Part shown: positions 27,507 to 36,303 of the stretch, piece after piece
Layout of the letters: each line of letters starts with the position of its first letter
Position numbering within the stretch: position 1 is the stretch's first letter
From: Mycobacterium colombiense
GTDB taxonomy: Bacteria > Actinomycetota > Actinomycetes > Mycobacteriales > Mycobacteriaceae
Direction of reading: 5' to 3'
Length of the DNA: 64,000 nucleotides
NCBI RefSeq assembly: GCF_003284935.1
Contig: NZ_QMEV01000002.1
Location: 1 to 64,000 of the forward strand
The notes under the pieces: generated by a model
What the model was told of the DNA's origin: nothing
Database searches by the model: none
Seen by the model: the letters and a program-made list of their open reading frames with translations, nothing else
Made by a program: the position numbers and the translations under genes

Positions 27507-28288
27507 GCGGGAGCCGATTCGCCTGAGCAGCCGCGGCTTTCGATCCGCTCACGATAGACGGCGCGGCCCAGGACAACGCCCATCACGATGATCCAGAAGG
27601 CGATGGCGGCGTTTTTCACCCAGAACGACAGCACGCCGTCCCAGGCGAGCGGGCCGGTCAACGACACACCGACGAACGATGCCGGCACCAGCGCGGCCGC
27701 CACCACAAGATTGAAGTGCGCCACCCAACGGGCGAACACGGGGCGGTACGGATCATCGAAATAGATTGCCAACGCCAGGATTACACACTGCCCGATGAGA
27801 AACGGCACCAGGATGGTGAAGGTGATCCAGCCGAGGTCGTTGAGCAATTGAGTCAGCTCGGGGCTGCGCTCGGGTCGAAACGCGGCCAGCAGCCAGCAGA
27901 CGTTGGCGACGAGAAACAGCGTCGGACCGCCGGCCGCACACCCGAGCATCGCGTAGGAGAAGATCGGCGTCTGATGCGCCATGCGGCGGATCTGCAGCAC
28001 AATCAGGGCCAGGATCGGCACGAGGCACACGCCGAACCAGTTGAACAGGATCATGCTGGAACGGATTTGCGGGATATGCGCCGGATCGCGGTAGAACGCG
28101 GCCACCTGTTCGGCCGGCATGGTGGGTGACATCGGCGGGTTGAACCCGGGAAACAGGAAGAAGGACGCGATCCACAGGATCAGCGCCGCCGGCAACGTCC
28201 AGAGCAGAATCAGCTCGCCATCGGTCCGCCGCCGGGCGGTTCGCGCCGATTGGCTACCGCTCGCATCGTTTCCGCCGACGTCGGACAT
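27503..28288 (-). CDS. Six-helix membrane protein, paralogue A
   Basis: A 261-aa integral membrane protein, first gene of the membrane operon. Six predicted helices include LWTLPAALILWIASFFLFPG, WFGVCLVPILALIVLQ, ITFTILVPFLIGQCVILALA and NAAIAFWIIVMGVVLG. It shares the AWDG-x5-W signature with the downstream paralogue. The ATG at 28288 is chosen because AAGGAG lies 7 bp upstream; a GTG at 28306 would place that ribosome site inside the gene. The upstream region holds a perfect 18-bp palindrome and the divergent TetR gene. The function is unknown; context points to an electron-transport or membrane-stress role (inference). Confidence 0.8.
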   Translation of the reverse strand: MSDVGGNDASGSQSARTARRRTDGELILLWTLPAALILWIASFFLFPGFNPPMSPTMPAEQVAAFYRDPAHIPQIRSSMILFNWFGVCLVPILALIVLQIRRMAHQTPIFSYAMLGCAAGGPTLFLVANVCWLLAAFRPERSPELTQLLNDLGWITFTILVPFLIGQCVILALAIYFDDPYRPVFARWVAHFNLVVAAALVPASFVGVSLTGPLAWDGVLSFWVKNAAIAFWIIVMGVVLGRAVYRERIESRGCSGESAPA

Positions 28289-28339
28289 CGGCACTCCTTC
28301 CCGCACGAAATCGCCGCCGCAACCCGGCTAGTGAGCGAA

Positions 28340-28357
28340 GCTAGCCGATCGGCTAGC
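28340..28357. promoter_or_regulatory. Perfect 18-bp TetR operator palindrome
   Basis: GCTAGCCGATCGGCTAGC is a perfect 18-bp palindrome, 51 bp before the membrane operon start and 31 bp before the TetR start. A further half-site CGGCTAG lies at 28325-28331. It is the likely operator of the divergent TetR protein. Confidence 0.85.
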
Positions 28358-28388
28358 CAGGGTCAATAGCGTCGTCTACTCTCGGTGC

Positions 28389-28991
28389 GTGGGAACAGCA
28401 CGGCAGCCGGACATCGGTGAGCAATTCTGGCTCATCGAGCACAGTCCGGCCCGCACGCGGGTACTCGATGCCGCGCTGGATCTGTTCGCCACCCACGGCG
28501 TCAGCGGTACGTCGCTGCAGATGATCGCCGACGCCGTCGGCATCACGAAAGCTGCTGTCTACCATCAATTTCGGACCAAAGAGCAGATCGTCATCGCCGT
28601 GACCGAACGCGAACTGGGCCGCCTTGAGCCCGCCCTCGAGGCGGCCGAAGCATACGACAACGGCCCGCAGGCGCGAGATGCGTTGTTGGTGGGCGTGATT
28701 GAGATGGCGGTTCGCGACCGCCGGCTGGTGCGAACGCTGCAATTCGATCCCGTCGTCGTCCGGTTGCTGGCCGAGCACAAGCCGTTTCAGCGTTTCATGG
28801 ACCGTCTGTACCAGGTGCTGCTGAGCGACGCGGGCCTCGACGGGCGGGTGGAGGCCGCCATGTTCTCCGGCGCGCTCAGCACCGCGGTCATGCATCCGCT
28901 GGTGGCCGACATCGACGACGAGACCCTGCTCGATCGGGTTACCGATTTGAGCCGCCGCCTGCTCGGTCTGCCCCGCACATTGCGCGACTGA
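28389..28991 (+). CDS. TetR/AcrR family transcriptional regulator
   Basis: A 200-aa TetR regulator. The helix-turn-helix is TRVLDAALDLFATHGVSGTS followed by LQMIADAVGITKAAVYHQF, at about residues 22-60. The rest is an all-helical ligand domain. GTG start at 28389; I see no strong ribosome site, so the start is somewhat uncertain, though an upstream start would run into the palindrome. It is divergent from the four-gene membrane operon, and the 18-bp palindrome between them is its likely operator. The inducer is unknown. Confidence 0.9.
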   Translation: MGTARQPDIGEQFWLIEHSPARTRVLDAALDLFATHGVSGTSLQMIADAVGITKAAVYHQFRTKEQIVIAVTERELGRLEPALEAAEAYDNGPQARDALLVGVIEMAVRDRRLVRTLQFDPVVVRLLAEHKPFQRFMDRLYQVLLSDAGLDGRVEAAMFSGALSTAVMHPLVADIDDETLLDRVTDLSRRLLGLPRTLRD

Positions 28992-29000
28992 GCGCGGCGG

Positions 29001-29402
29001 CTACGTGTCGGCGCGGACCCAGCTCGAGATGCCGTCGTGGGCGATACAGATCAGGAACAGACCATCGGGGGCCTGCGCGACGTAGTTCAAATAGTTCGTG
29101 CAGTCGGAGTTTTCGTCCTTGACCCCCGCCATCGGCGGCGAGCGGAACCAGCGAGGCTGGTATCGCCTCGGCGAGCCGCAGAACATCAGCCGGCCGGGCT
29201 CCGAGGCGAAGGACACGTATCCGTCGGCGACACCGAAGGCGTAATAGGTGGTGTTGTCACACGGCGCACCCAGAACCTGATGGGGCATGATGCCCGGGGT
29301 GCAAGCTGGGTAGTCGCAGACGGTCGGCCCCGCCGAGGCTGGCGGCGCCGCCAGGACCCCGGCGCCGAGCAACGCGGCAACCAGAGCCACGATTGATCGC
29401 AC
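29001..29402 (-). CDS. Small secreted Cys-rich protein
   Basis: A 133-aa protein with a Sec signal peptide (VALVAALLGAGVLAAPPASA, cleavage after about residue 21). The mature part has five Cys: in TVCDYPACTPG, GAPCDN, MFCGSP, SDCTNYLN and FLICIAHDG (six counting both in the first), likely forming disulfides outside the cell. This is a mycobacterial-type secreted protein with no function I can name. The GTG at 29402 sets the n-region directly before the signal core; the longer upstream frame lacks sense. It converges with the TetR gene and is divergent from the Mce-associated pair. Confidence 0.75.
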   Translation of the reverse strand: MRSIVALVAALLGAGVLAAPPASAGPTVCDYPACTPGIMPHQVLGAPCDNTTYYAFGVADGYVSFASEPGRLMFCGSPRRYQPRWFRSPPMAGVKDENSDCTNYLNYVAQAPDGLFLICIAHDGISSWVRADT

Positions 29403-29603
29403 CCGATCACTCTGCCACACCTGGAAAGAAAATTCTCCTGGTTGGAGACGATCAGCGGGGCCGGACCGCGGCCGGCGGGACGCCTTCCCGAACGTCACCC
29501 CGGCCCGATCCCCTGCGGGCGACTATTTCCGCATGTAAGGGCCGGGAAGGCAGCCGACCGACGACGGCTTTGAGCCCGGACCCCAGTGATAAGCTGCTTC
29601 TCC

Positions 29604-30395
29604 GTGCACGATCCGGAGGGGCCAGCCGCCGGCCCACGTGATGACGCGGCGGAAGCGATCGATCCCGCCCAACGTGGGGTTGAGGCGGACATCGCAGCGC
29701 CCGTGCCGAAAGCGGACGCAGACGACGAAGTCGCCGCGGCGGAAGCGCGCGCGGCGGCGGCTCGAGAACGCCTCGCAAAACTGCGCCGGGCCGCCGAAAA
29801 CGGGGGCGTGGACGACGAGGACGGCGCTTCCCCGGATATCGAGCAGCCCCCCGCGAAGACTCGGAAACGGCTACGGCTCTCGCGGCCGTCGCGGCCACGC
29901 TGGTTGCGGCGCCCAAAGAGGAAAGCAGTGGCGGCCGTCGGCGGCTCGCTGCTCTTCGCGGCCTCTCTCGCCGCGAGCGGTTACATGTTGTGGCAGCACC
30001 ACATTGCGGTGCACAATCGCAAGTTGGCCGCGGAATTCAGCGCCGCCGCCCGGCAAGGGATCACGGCTTTCATGTCGATCGACCCCGCTCATGCCAAGGA
30101 GGACGTCCAACGCTCGATCGATGCCTCCACGGGCGACCAGAAGAATCAGCTAGCCGTGCTGTCGACTCTGATAGTGAATAAGGCCCAGGAGACGAAGGTC
30201 GGCACCAAGGTCACCATCGAAGGTGTCGCCGTCCAGTCGTTGAGCGACAACTCGGGAGTCGTGCTTGTGGCGGCGAAAACCGATCCCATCGGGCCGGATA
30301 ACGCGAAACCGCCGCCGGCCTTGTTTCGGCTCGCCGTCAACATGGATCGTGACGACGGACAGCTCAAGATGTCGAAGGTTGATTTCCTGCGATGA
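29604..30395 (+). CDS. Mce-associated membrane protein, copy 1a
   Basis: A 263-aa protein with a charged, Ala/Glu/Arg-rich N terminus (EVAAAEARAAAARERLAKL, coiled-coil-like), one membrane helix (AVAAVGGSLLFAASLAASGY, at about 115-135) and an extracytoplasmic alpha+beta domain. This is the layout of Mce-associated (Mas/Mam) proteins, which stabilise or assemble Mce transporters at the cell envelope. It is clearly paralogous to the protein at 47725; both share the motif [30 protein letters not shown]. Start uncertain: GTG at 29604 or GTG at 29586. The stop overlaps the next start (ATGA). Confidence 0.85.
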   Translation: MHDPEGPAAGPRDDAAEAIDPAQRGVEADIAAPVPKADADDEVAAAEARAAAARERLAKLRRAAENGGVDDEDGASPDIEQPPAKTRKRLRLSRPSRPRWLRRPKRKAVAAVGGSLLFAASLAASGYMLWQHHIAVHNRKLAAEFSAAARQGITAFMSIDPAHAKEDVQRSIDASTGDQKNQLAVLSTLIVNKAQETKVGTKVTIEGVAVQSLSDNSGVVLVAAKTDPIGPDNAKPPPALFRLAVNMDRDDGQLKMSKVDFLR

Positions 30396-31030
30396 CTGCC
30401 GAAGACGGCTCGCCGCCCGACGGCACCGAAACGATTGACGGAGTCCAGGCTTCACCCGCCGACGACAACGCCCTCACACCCGCTGGTGAGAGCCCGGCAG
30501 GCTCGCGCCGGCTGGCCGCGATTCGCCGCCGCGGCAGCCGGTACTTGGCGAGGTGGCGTTTGATCGTCGCGACAACGTTGCTCACCGCGGCCGTGGGAGT
30601 CTCTGCGGGCGTGTACTTCACCCTGTACCGGCCGGATCAGCAAGTCGGCGATGCCGCGGCGCGCCGGGCAGTCCAGGCGGCGTCAGATGGCGCTGTGGCG
30701 GTCTTGTCGTATTCCTACGACCATTTGAACCGCGATTTCGCCAACGCGAAATCACATCTCACCGGCGATATTCTGACCTATTACAGTAAATTCAGCGACG
30801 ATGTCGTCGCGCCAACCGCGGAGAAGGGCCAATTGACGGCGTCCGCCAAGGTGATTCGGGCCGCAGTCTCGGAATTGCATGCCGACTCGGCCGTCGTGCT
30901 GGTTTTCGTCGACCAGACCACAAAAAGCGCGCAAAAGAAGGATCCCGAGAACACGCAGAGCAGCGTCTCGGTCACGCTGAGAAAAGTCGATGGTTCCTGG
31001 CTGATTTCGAAATTCGATCCATCCGGATGA
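30392..31030 (+). CDS. Mce-associated membrane protein, copy 1b
   Basis: A 212-aa Mce-associated protein with a cytoplasmic N terminus, one membrane helix (LIVATTLLTAAVGVSAGVYF, at about 53-72) and an NTF2/VirB8-like outer domain containing LSYSYDHLNRDFANAKSHL and VVLVFVDQTTK. It ends VDGSWLISKFDPSG. It is translationally coupled to the upstream gene. It is paralogous to the protein at 48576, which ends [13 protein letters not shown]. In mycobacteria such pairs usually follow mceF in the same operon; here they are on the opposite strand, 3' of mceF. Confidence 0.88.
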   Translation: MTAEDGSPPDGTETIDGVQASPADDNALTPAGESPAGSRRLAAIRRRGSRYLARWRLIVATTLLTAAVGVSAGVYFTLYRPDQQVGDAAARRAVQAASDGAVAVLSYSYDHLNRDFANAKSHLTGDILTYYSKFSDDVVAPTAEKGQLTASAKVIRAAVSELHADSAVVLVFVDQTTKSAQKKDPENTQSSVSVTLRKVDGSWLISKFDPSG

Positions 31031-31163
31031 GCGTGGGAGATCTTGTCCCAACCGTTACCCGGCAGGCCGAAGCGGTGTAACGTCATCGCTCGAGAACGCC
31101 GCAACCGACGGCGAAAAGGCGCCCCATAGGCACTCTCGGATTACGCGCTTCGAGGAGCACCTG

Positions 31164-31685
31164 ATGCGTTCAGCAAAAGCACTCACCACCGCAACGCTGG
31201 TTGCTGCCACTGCTTTCGGCGGTGTGAGCACTGCACCCGCGGCCCGGGCCATAACCAAGGAAGACGTGGCCATCAACGGGACCTACCGCGTCACGTCCAT
31301 TGGCGATTGGGCTCAGCGAAATGATCAGTATTTCGGCGAACCGACGGTCTACCAGGCATGGACCATCAGCTCCACGTGCGACTCGACCCTGGAATGCCAT
31401 GGCACGGTGACGAGCGACCAGGGATGGAGCGCGCCCCTCTATATGAAGGATGGAGAGATGTGGAAGGTCAGGCGCGAAGTGCCGAACTGGGAGCGGTGCG
31501 AGGACGGTACCGCGTTTCCCGGAATACAGACCTTCTTCTTCTACCCGGTGAACGACAACGGCGGGTTCCAAATCGGGTCGCCGGTCCTGTCGGGCAAGGA
31601 CAAGACGGTCGGCCCCAGCGGCGCGTGCGGGCAAAACAACTGGCTTGACATCACCATGCCGTTGCGCCTCGATCAGCTCTCCTGA
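31164..31685 (+). CDS. Secreted protein of unknown function
   Basis: A 173-aa exported protein. The signal peptide ends around TAPAARA (about residue 29), with ATG at 31164 and GAGGAG at 31152-31157 as ribosome site. The mature domain contains GTYRVTSIGDWAQRNDQYFG, TWTISSTCDSTLECHGTVTSDQGWS in similar form, and further Cys at about 112 and 155, a pattern common to a set of mycobacterial secreted proteins annotated as hypothetical. It follows the Mce-associated pair by 133 bp and converges with mceF (53-bp gap), so it may be surface-exposed near the Mce transporter. Confidence 0.8.
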   Translation: MRSAKALTTATLVAATAFGGVSTAPAARAITKEDVAINGTYRVTSIGDWAQRNDQYFGEPTVYQAWTISSTCDSTLECHGTVTSDQGWSAPLYMKDGEMWKVRREVPNWERCEDGTAFPGIQTFFFYPVNDNGGFQIGSPVLSGKDKTVGPSGACGQNNWLDITMPLRLDQLS

Positions 31686-31738
31686 CCAAGCCCTCGTAGC
31701 CTCATCGCCCCCCTCGGCCCCTTCGCCGTAGCGCGGAT

Positions 31739-33511
31739 TCAGATGGGCAGCATATCCTTCCACGTCCTGGGCGTCTTCGGAGCGACGAGATCTGACTGCT
31801 GGTACAACTTCCCGTCCGGACCGACATAGCGACCGGTGCGCGGATCGTACTTGGCCACCACGACCGACGGCGCACGCTTAGATGCGTTGGCCTCGAACGA
31901 GCTTGGCGCGGCCTGGGGTCCTCCGCCGCCGGGTGTGTCGGCCGGCGCGGGGTCGGCCGGTGCGGCATCGGGTGATACGGGAGGGGCTGGAGGCGGCGCC
32001 GGCGCGGCGGGCGGCGGGGGAAGCTCTCCGGCCGCAGGGACATCGAGTGGCGCAAAGGCCGGAAGGTCCGCCGACATTCTCGACATCGGCGCCAGCGCCG
32101 GCGGTCCCGACGACGGCACGGGGGGCACAGCCGCTCCCACGGTGCCCGGTGGCGGATTTTCTCCCCGCGGTCCCGCGGGGGCGCCGCGCGGCACAGCCCC
32201 CGGTGGCAGCGGCGTTCCCTCGACCGGGCCGAAAATCCTGTCGTTGGCGGTGATCCGGTCATCGGGCGGGACGCCCTGGGCTATCAGATTCGGATCCAGC
32301 GGATAGGGACCAAGGGTGTGCTGACGCATCGCCAACGGCATGTACGGCTTGTCACTGTTGCAGATTTCGACGGTCGGCGCGCGCTTGCCCGGGTGGCCCA
32401 TGCAGGGGTAGTTGCGGGCACCGCGCACCCCGATCGGTGAATCCTGCGGGAGTTTGCAATACAACCCGTCGGGTGTGTCGATGTCGGACAGGTCGTCCGG
32501 GGATCGCCAGGTGTTGGGTGGCATGAAGCCGACCGTGCAAATGGGCGGATCATCGACCGTGGCCGCGAAGTCGCCGTAAGCCCTGCCATCGGGATGGTTT
32601 TCACCCTGAGCGGCCTGCTCGGCGGCGACGCCCGACGGCAACAACACCAACAGCTGCTCGATCGAAGGGTGGTAGGTGACGCCGATCTGTCCGATGGTGG
32701 TCAGGTTGGCCAGCAACACAGGCAGCGTCGGTTTGATTTGTTCCAGAAGCCGAGATGCTTCGTTCGCGGTGTCAGGGCCCTTCTGCAGGATGGTGCGGAA
32801 GTGAGAATCGTTGTTCACCAGCGTATCCGAGATGCCAGCGAAGCTGCGCGCCCACGTTCTGATCGAATCGGTGGTCCGCGCCTGGGTGTCCAGGAGCGGG
32901 CCGGTGTCTTCGGTGAGGGCCTTGGTACGATCGACGACGCCGTTGGCGTCGCGGGACAGCGTCTTCGAGGAATCGATCAGTGATCCCAGGTCGTAACCGG
33001 AACCGTTGAAGCCCTCGAAGGACTCGTCGAGCAATTGGCCAAGTTTGGTCTTCGGGATGCTTTGGACCAAGGCGTTGACCTGCTCGAGCATTGGGGCGAC
33101 CGGCTGCGGAATTGTCGTGTCGCGCAAGGCGATAACGGAGCCGTCGCGCAGGTAGGGCGGCTTATCGGTTTTGGGCCGCAGGTCCACGTATTGTTCACCC
33201 ACCGCGGAGACACTGAGCACGTGCGCCGTCAGGTCCGCGGGGACCTTGGGTGAAGTGCTCAGCGACAGCGTCGCTTTCGCGCCGGTCGGCGTCAAACCGA
33301 CCGAGGTGACCTTGCCGAGCTGAACCCCCCGGTAGGTCACGTTGGAAAACCGGTACAGGCCGCCGGTTGCCGGCAGCTCCAGCGTCACCGTCATCCGGCC
33401 GATGCCCAGCAGCGTCGGCGCTTGGATGTAGAACAGGACCATCGAGATCACGCCGATGGTTCCCGCGATCGCGAAGACCCCCAGCTGAATTCGAACGAAG
33501 CGAGTCAGCAT
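31739..33511 (-). CDS. mceF: MCE family protein MceF
   Basis: A 590-aa Mce protein, last of the operon. It has an N-terminal membrane anchor (IQLGVFAIAGTIGVISMVLF), an MCE/MlaD domain (about 40-115, with TYRGVQLGKVTSVGLTPTGA), a long helical region that forms the lipid-conducting needle with other Mce subunits, and a Pro/Ala-rich tail from about 410 to 540. The end SVVVAKYDPRTGRYVGPDGK to WKDMLPI is the conserved MceF C terminus. It starts immediately after the mceE stop. With YrbEA/B and the shared MceG ATPase (not in this window) it is expected to import lipids. The unusually long Pro-rich tail may span or anchor into the wall. Confidence 0.93.
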   Translation of the reverse strand: MLTRFVRIQLGVFAIAGTIGVISMVLFYIQAPTLLGIGRMTVTLELPATGGLYRFSNVTYRGVQLGKVTSVGLTPTGAKATLSLSTSPKVPADLTAHVLSVSAVGEQYVDLRPKTDKPPYLRDGSVIALRDTTIPQPVAPMLEQVNALVQSIPKTKLGQLLDESFEGFNGSGYDLGSLIDSSKTLSRDANGVVDRTKALTEDTGPLLDTQARTTDSIRTWARSFAGISDTLVNNDSHFRTILQKGPDTANEASRLLEQIKPTLPVLLANLTTIGQIGVTYHPSIEQLLVLLPSGVAAEQAAQGENHPDGRAYGDFAATVDDPPICTVGFMPPNTWRSPDDLSDIDTPDGLYCKLPQDSPIGVRGARNYPCMGHPGKRAPTVEICNSDKPYMPLAMRQHTLGPYPLDPNLIAQGVPPDDRITANDRIFGPVEGTPLPPGAVPRGAPAGPRGENPPPGTVGAAVPPVPSSGPPALAPMSRMSADLPAFAPLDVPAAGELPPPPAAPAPPPAPPVSPDAAPADPAPADTPGGGGPQAAPSSFEANASKRAPSVVVAKYDPRTGRYVGPDGKLYQQSDLVAPKTPRTWKDMLPI

Positions 33512-34879
33512 CTATCCACCCGATCCCGTCGGCGGCGTCACTGCGGGCTGCGGTGTTTGATTGAGGCCCGCGTCGGGCAGCGGCGCCTCGGCAGGCGGCG
33601 GACCGGGCAACGGAGCCGCGGCAGGCGGCGGCCCGGGCAGTGGCCCATAATTTCCCGGTCCCGGTGGCGCACCCGGCGGCGGCGGCAGCGGTAGTGCATT
33701 GGGATCGACCCACGGTGGCCTCAGCGGGTTATGCAGCGGATCAAGCGTGTAATTCAAGCGATACGGGTCCCCGGGCACCGGCGGCACGGGCATATCCAGC
33801 TGCCCCCAGTGGGTTCCCAGCATCAATCCCTTCTTGAGCCGTGGAATCGTCAGATCGAAATCGAAATGCAGGTTGAAGTAGTCACCTCGAACCGCTCGGT
33901 CGACGAAGTTCTGGGTGAAAGGGAACACGAACGACGCCGCGACGGCCGCGCCGAATTCCGGTCCGACATCGGCGAGCGCTTTGATGGTCGGCTCCAAGTT
34001 TTTGAGGTTCTTGACCAGGTCGCCCTGGGCGTCGTTGACCAGCCGGGTGGCGGTGCGGCTGAAAATGCGAAGATGATCTAGGGCGGACGTCAGACGCGGC
34101 CGCTCCTTGATCAACACCTCGAGCGCCGGCGGTATCTTGCGCAGCGCATCGCTCACGACGTCGCGTTGGTCGGCGAAGGTTGCCGACAGCCGATTCAGTG
34201 CCTGTATGGAGGCGACGATGTCGTCCCGCTGGTCGTCCAGTGTTCCCACAAACGTGTCGAGCCGAGTGATCAGATCGCGCAGCGCACCCTCGTGCCCGGA
34301 AAGCGCGGCCGAGAAGTTATGAATGACCTCCCCGATCTGTCCCAGCCCACCGCCGTTGACGACCGCGCCCAACGACGACAGCGTCTGCTCTGTTGAAGGG
34401 TAGGCCGATGCCCGGCTGAGCGGGATGGTGGCGCCCGGCTGAAGCCGTCCGCTTCCGGACTGACCCAGCGGCGTATTGAGCTCCACATGCATCGAGCCCA
34501 GCAAGCTGGTCTGACCGACGGTGGCTACCACGTTGGCGGGGACCACCACGTCGCGCTTGACCGAGATCTCGATGTCGGCGTGCCAGCCTTGCACCCTCAT
34601 CGCACCCACGCTGCCGACGACGACGTCGTCGATCATCACCGGCGAATTTGACTCCATCGTACCGACATTCGGGAGTTCGACATGGTAGATGTTGGCCCCC
34701 GGCCCGCGCCCGACCGCACCGGGCAGCGGTAGTGAATTCAGGCCGTGGAATGCGCATCCTGTCGACGTCACCACCACGCAACAGCCGATGGCAAACACCC
34801 GACGAGCGAATCCTGATGGCCCGGCTCCTCCTCGGGCCGAGGGCCCGCATCGTCGCAGGGCCGCTACCCGCGCGATCAT
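33512..34879 (-). CDS. mceE: MCE family lipoprotein MceE
   Basis: A 455-aa Mce protein of the lipoprotein (Lpr/MceE) type. The signal region FAIGCCVVVTSTGCAF contains the lipobox STGC, with the acylated Cys near residue 42. The MCE domain follows (IYHVELPNVGTMESNSPVMI to SLLGSMHVELNTPLG), then the helical needle region and a Pro/Gly-rich tail (about 385-455). The ATG at 34879 overlaps the mceD stop (ATGA). The family forms a heterohexamer with the other Mce proteins. Confidence 0.92.
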   Translation of the reverse strand: MIARVAALRRCGPSARGGAGPSGFARRVFAIGCCVVVTSTGCAFHGLNSLPLPGAVGRGPGANIYHVELPNVGTMESNSPVMIDDVVVGSVGAMRVQGWHADIEISVKRDVVVPANVVATVGQTSLLGSMHVELNTPLGQSGSGRLQPGATIPLSRASAYPSTEQTLSSLGAVVNGGGLGQIGEVIHNFSAALSGHEGALRDLITRLDTFVGTLDDQRDDIVASIQALNRLSATFADQRDVVSDALRKIPPALEVLIKERPRLTSALDHLRIFSRTATRLVNDAQGDLVKNLKNLEPTIKALADVGPEFGAAVAASFVFPFTQNFVDRAVRGDYFNLHFDFDLTIPRLKKGLMLGTHWGQLDMPVPPVPGDPYRLNYTLDPLHNPLRPPWVDPNALPLPPPPGAPPGPGNYGPLPGPPPAAAPLPGPPPAEAPLPDAGLNQTPQPAVTPPTGSGG

Positions 34880-36303
34880 CGCTCTGGCCCTTCGTCTGGC
34901 AGCAGCATGCCCGACACGTTCGGCGCCGGCGGTGGTGGCACCGGCGTCGAGGGAGGCGGCGGCAGCGGCATCGCCGCGCCCGGTATGCGCTCCGGTGGCA
35001 CCGCCCCGGGCGGTCCCACCGGATCACCCGGCAGGCCGGTGTAGGCCGACACCTCGGGCGGGATCTCGGGTGCTGCGGGCTTCGGGCCCTCGCCGCCGGG
35101 CGCCAGACGCGGTTCGGTATAGAGAACCCTGCCCGGGTCAACCGACTTTTGTATGAACGGGTTCAGCGGAATCGGCGAGTTGTTCCAACTGGTCTGCCGC
35201 AATCCGGGACCGAGGAACAGCGAGCACAACTTGCCCGATTCGACCGCGGTGATGTTCTCGATGGCGCCGATTTGCGTGCAGCCCGGTACGGAAAGCAGAA
35301 CCTGACCGCCCCAGGTGGGATTCGCCATGTTCATGAGCCCGAACCCGCCCACGATGGTTCCGGTGTCGGCGTTGTAGTCGTTGAAGAAGTTGCCGAATGC
35401 GTTCGGCGAAGTGTGCAGAATGTTCTCCAGAGCCATGTGGTGATCGACCAAGTTCTGGGTGACATCGGCCAACCGGGCGATCTGCTCGCTGGTCTGGTTG
35501 CGGGTCCCGGCGACGAATCGCCGCACCTCGCCGACTGCGGTCGACAGATCGGTCAGCGCCGCATCGAGGTCGGATTTGCTGTCATTGACCACGCTGGTGA
35601 GCGTAGCCAGGCGGCCGTTGAAATGCTCGATCTGCACGTTGCTGTCGCGCAGCGCGCCGACGAAGGTCTGCAGGTTCTTGATGATGTCGACGATATTGCC
35701 GCTGCCGTTGGCGAGGATCCTGCCCGTCCCCGACAGCTGAGCGAGTGTTTGGCGCAGCTTGTCGCCGTTGCCGTCGAGCGCGTTGGCGGCGCTGTCGATG
35801 AACCGGCCCACAGATGTGCTCGAGACTCCGCTCTTGGGTCCCAAATCCGTTGCCAGCCGCATCAACTGGGTTTTGACCTCGTCCCACTCGACCGGCACCG
35901 CGGTCCGTTCCACCGGGATAACCGCCCCGTCGCGCATGACCGGCCCGCTGTCGCGGTAGGCCGGTGAAAGCTGGACGTAGCGGGCCGCCACCAGATTCGG
36001 GGCGACGATCACCGCCTTCGCGTCCGCCGGAATGGGCACGCCGCGGTCGATCTTGAAGACCATTTTGGTCTGTGTGCCTTGGGGCTGGATGGATTTGATG
36101 CTGCCTACTTTGACACCCGAAACCCGCACCTCGTCATGCGGATAAATGGCGGTGGCGGTGGTGAAGTAGGCGGTGACCGTCCGTGGTCCGAAGAACGTGT
36201 TGCGGACGACCACGGCGGCGCCGGCAACGATCAGCGCGAGAAAGGCGACCGCCGTCACGACCGCCAGTCGGCTGCGCGGGATCCGGGATATCCGGGAGGT
36301 CAC
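34876..36303 (-). CDS. mceD: MCE family protein MceD
   Basis: A 475-aa Mce protein. The anchor helix is RLAVVTAVAFLALIVAGAAVV, the MCE domain spans about 35-110 (VTAYFTTATAIYPHDEVRVS, with GVKVGSIKSIQPQGTQTKM next), and the helical region runs to about 300. A conserved disulfide-like pair appears in VPGCTQIGAIENITAVESGKLC. The tail is Pro-rich (LPPPPSTPVPPPPAPNVSG). The GTG at 36303 overlaps the mceC stop (GTGA); the frame upstream to 36369 is antisense noise inside mceC. It is an intermediate subunit of the Mce hexamer. Confidence 0.92.
   Translation of the reverse strand: MTSRISRIPRSRLAVVTAVAFLALIVAGAAVVVRNTFFGPRTVTAYFTTATAIYPHDEVRVSGVKVGSIKSIQPQGTQTKMVFKIDRGVPIPADAKAVIVAPNLVAARYVQLSPAYRDSGPVMRDGAVIPVERTAVPVEWDEVKTQLMRLATDLGPKSGVSSTSVGRFIDSAANALDGNGDKLRQTLAQLSGTGRILANGSGNIVDIIKNLQTFVGALRDSNVQIEHFNGRLATLTSVVNDSKSDLDAALTDLSTAVGEVRRFVAGTRNQTSEQIARLADVTQNLVDHHMALENILHTSPNAFGNFFNDYNADTGTIVGGFGLMNMANPTWGGQVLLSVPGCTQIGAIENITAVESGKLCSLFLGPGLRQTSWNNSPIPLNPFIQKSVDPGRVLYTEPRLAPGGEGPKPAAPEIPPEVSAYTGLPGDPVGPPGAVPPERIPGAAMPLPPPPSTPVPPPPAPNVSGMLLPDEGPER

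Noticed and set aside
29427..29441. Possible further GAGAAT-type site (GGAAAGAAAATTCTC)
   Set aside because: Only one arm matches (about 10 of 15 positions) and no catabolic gene is adjacent.
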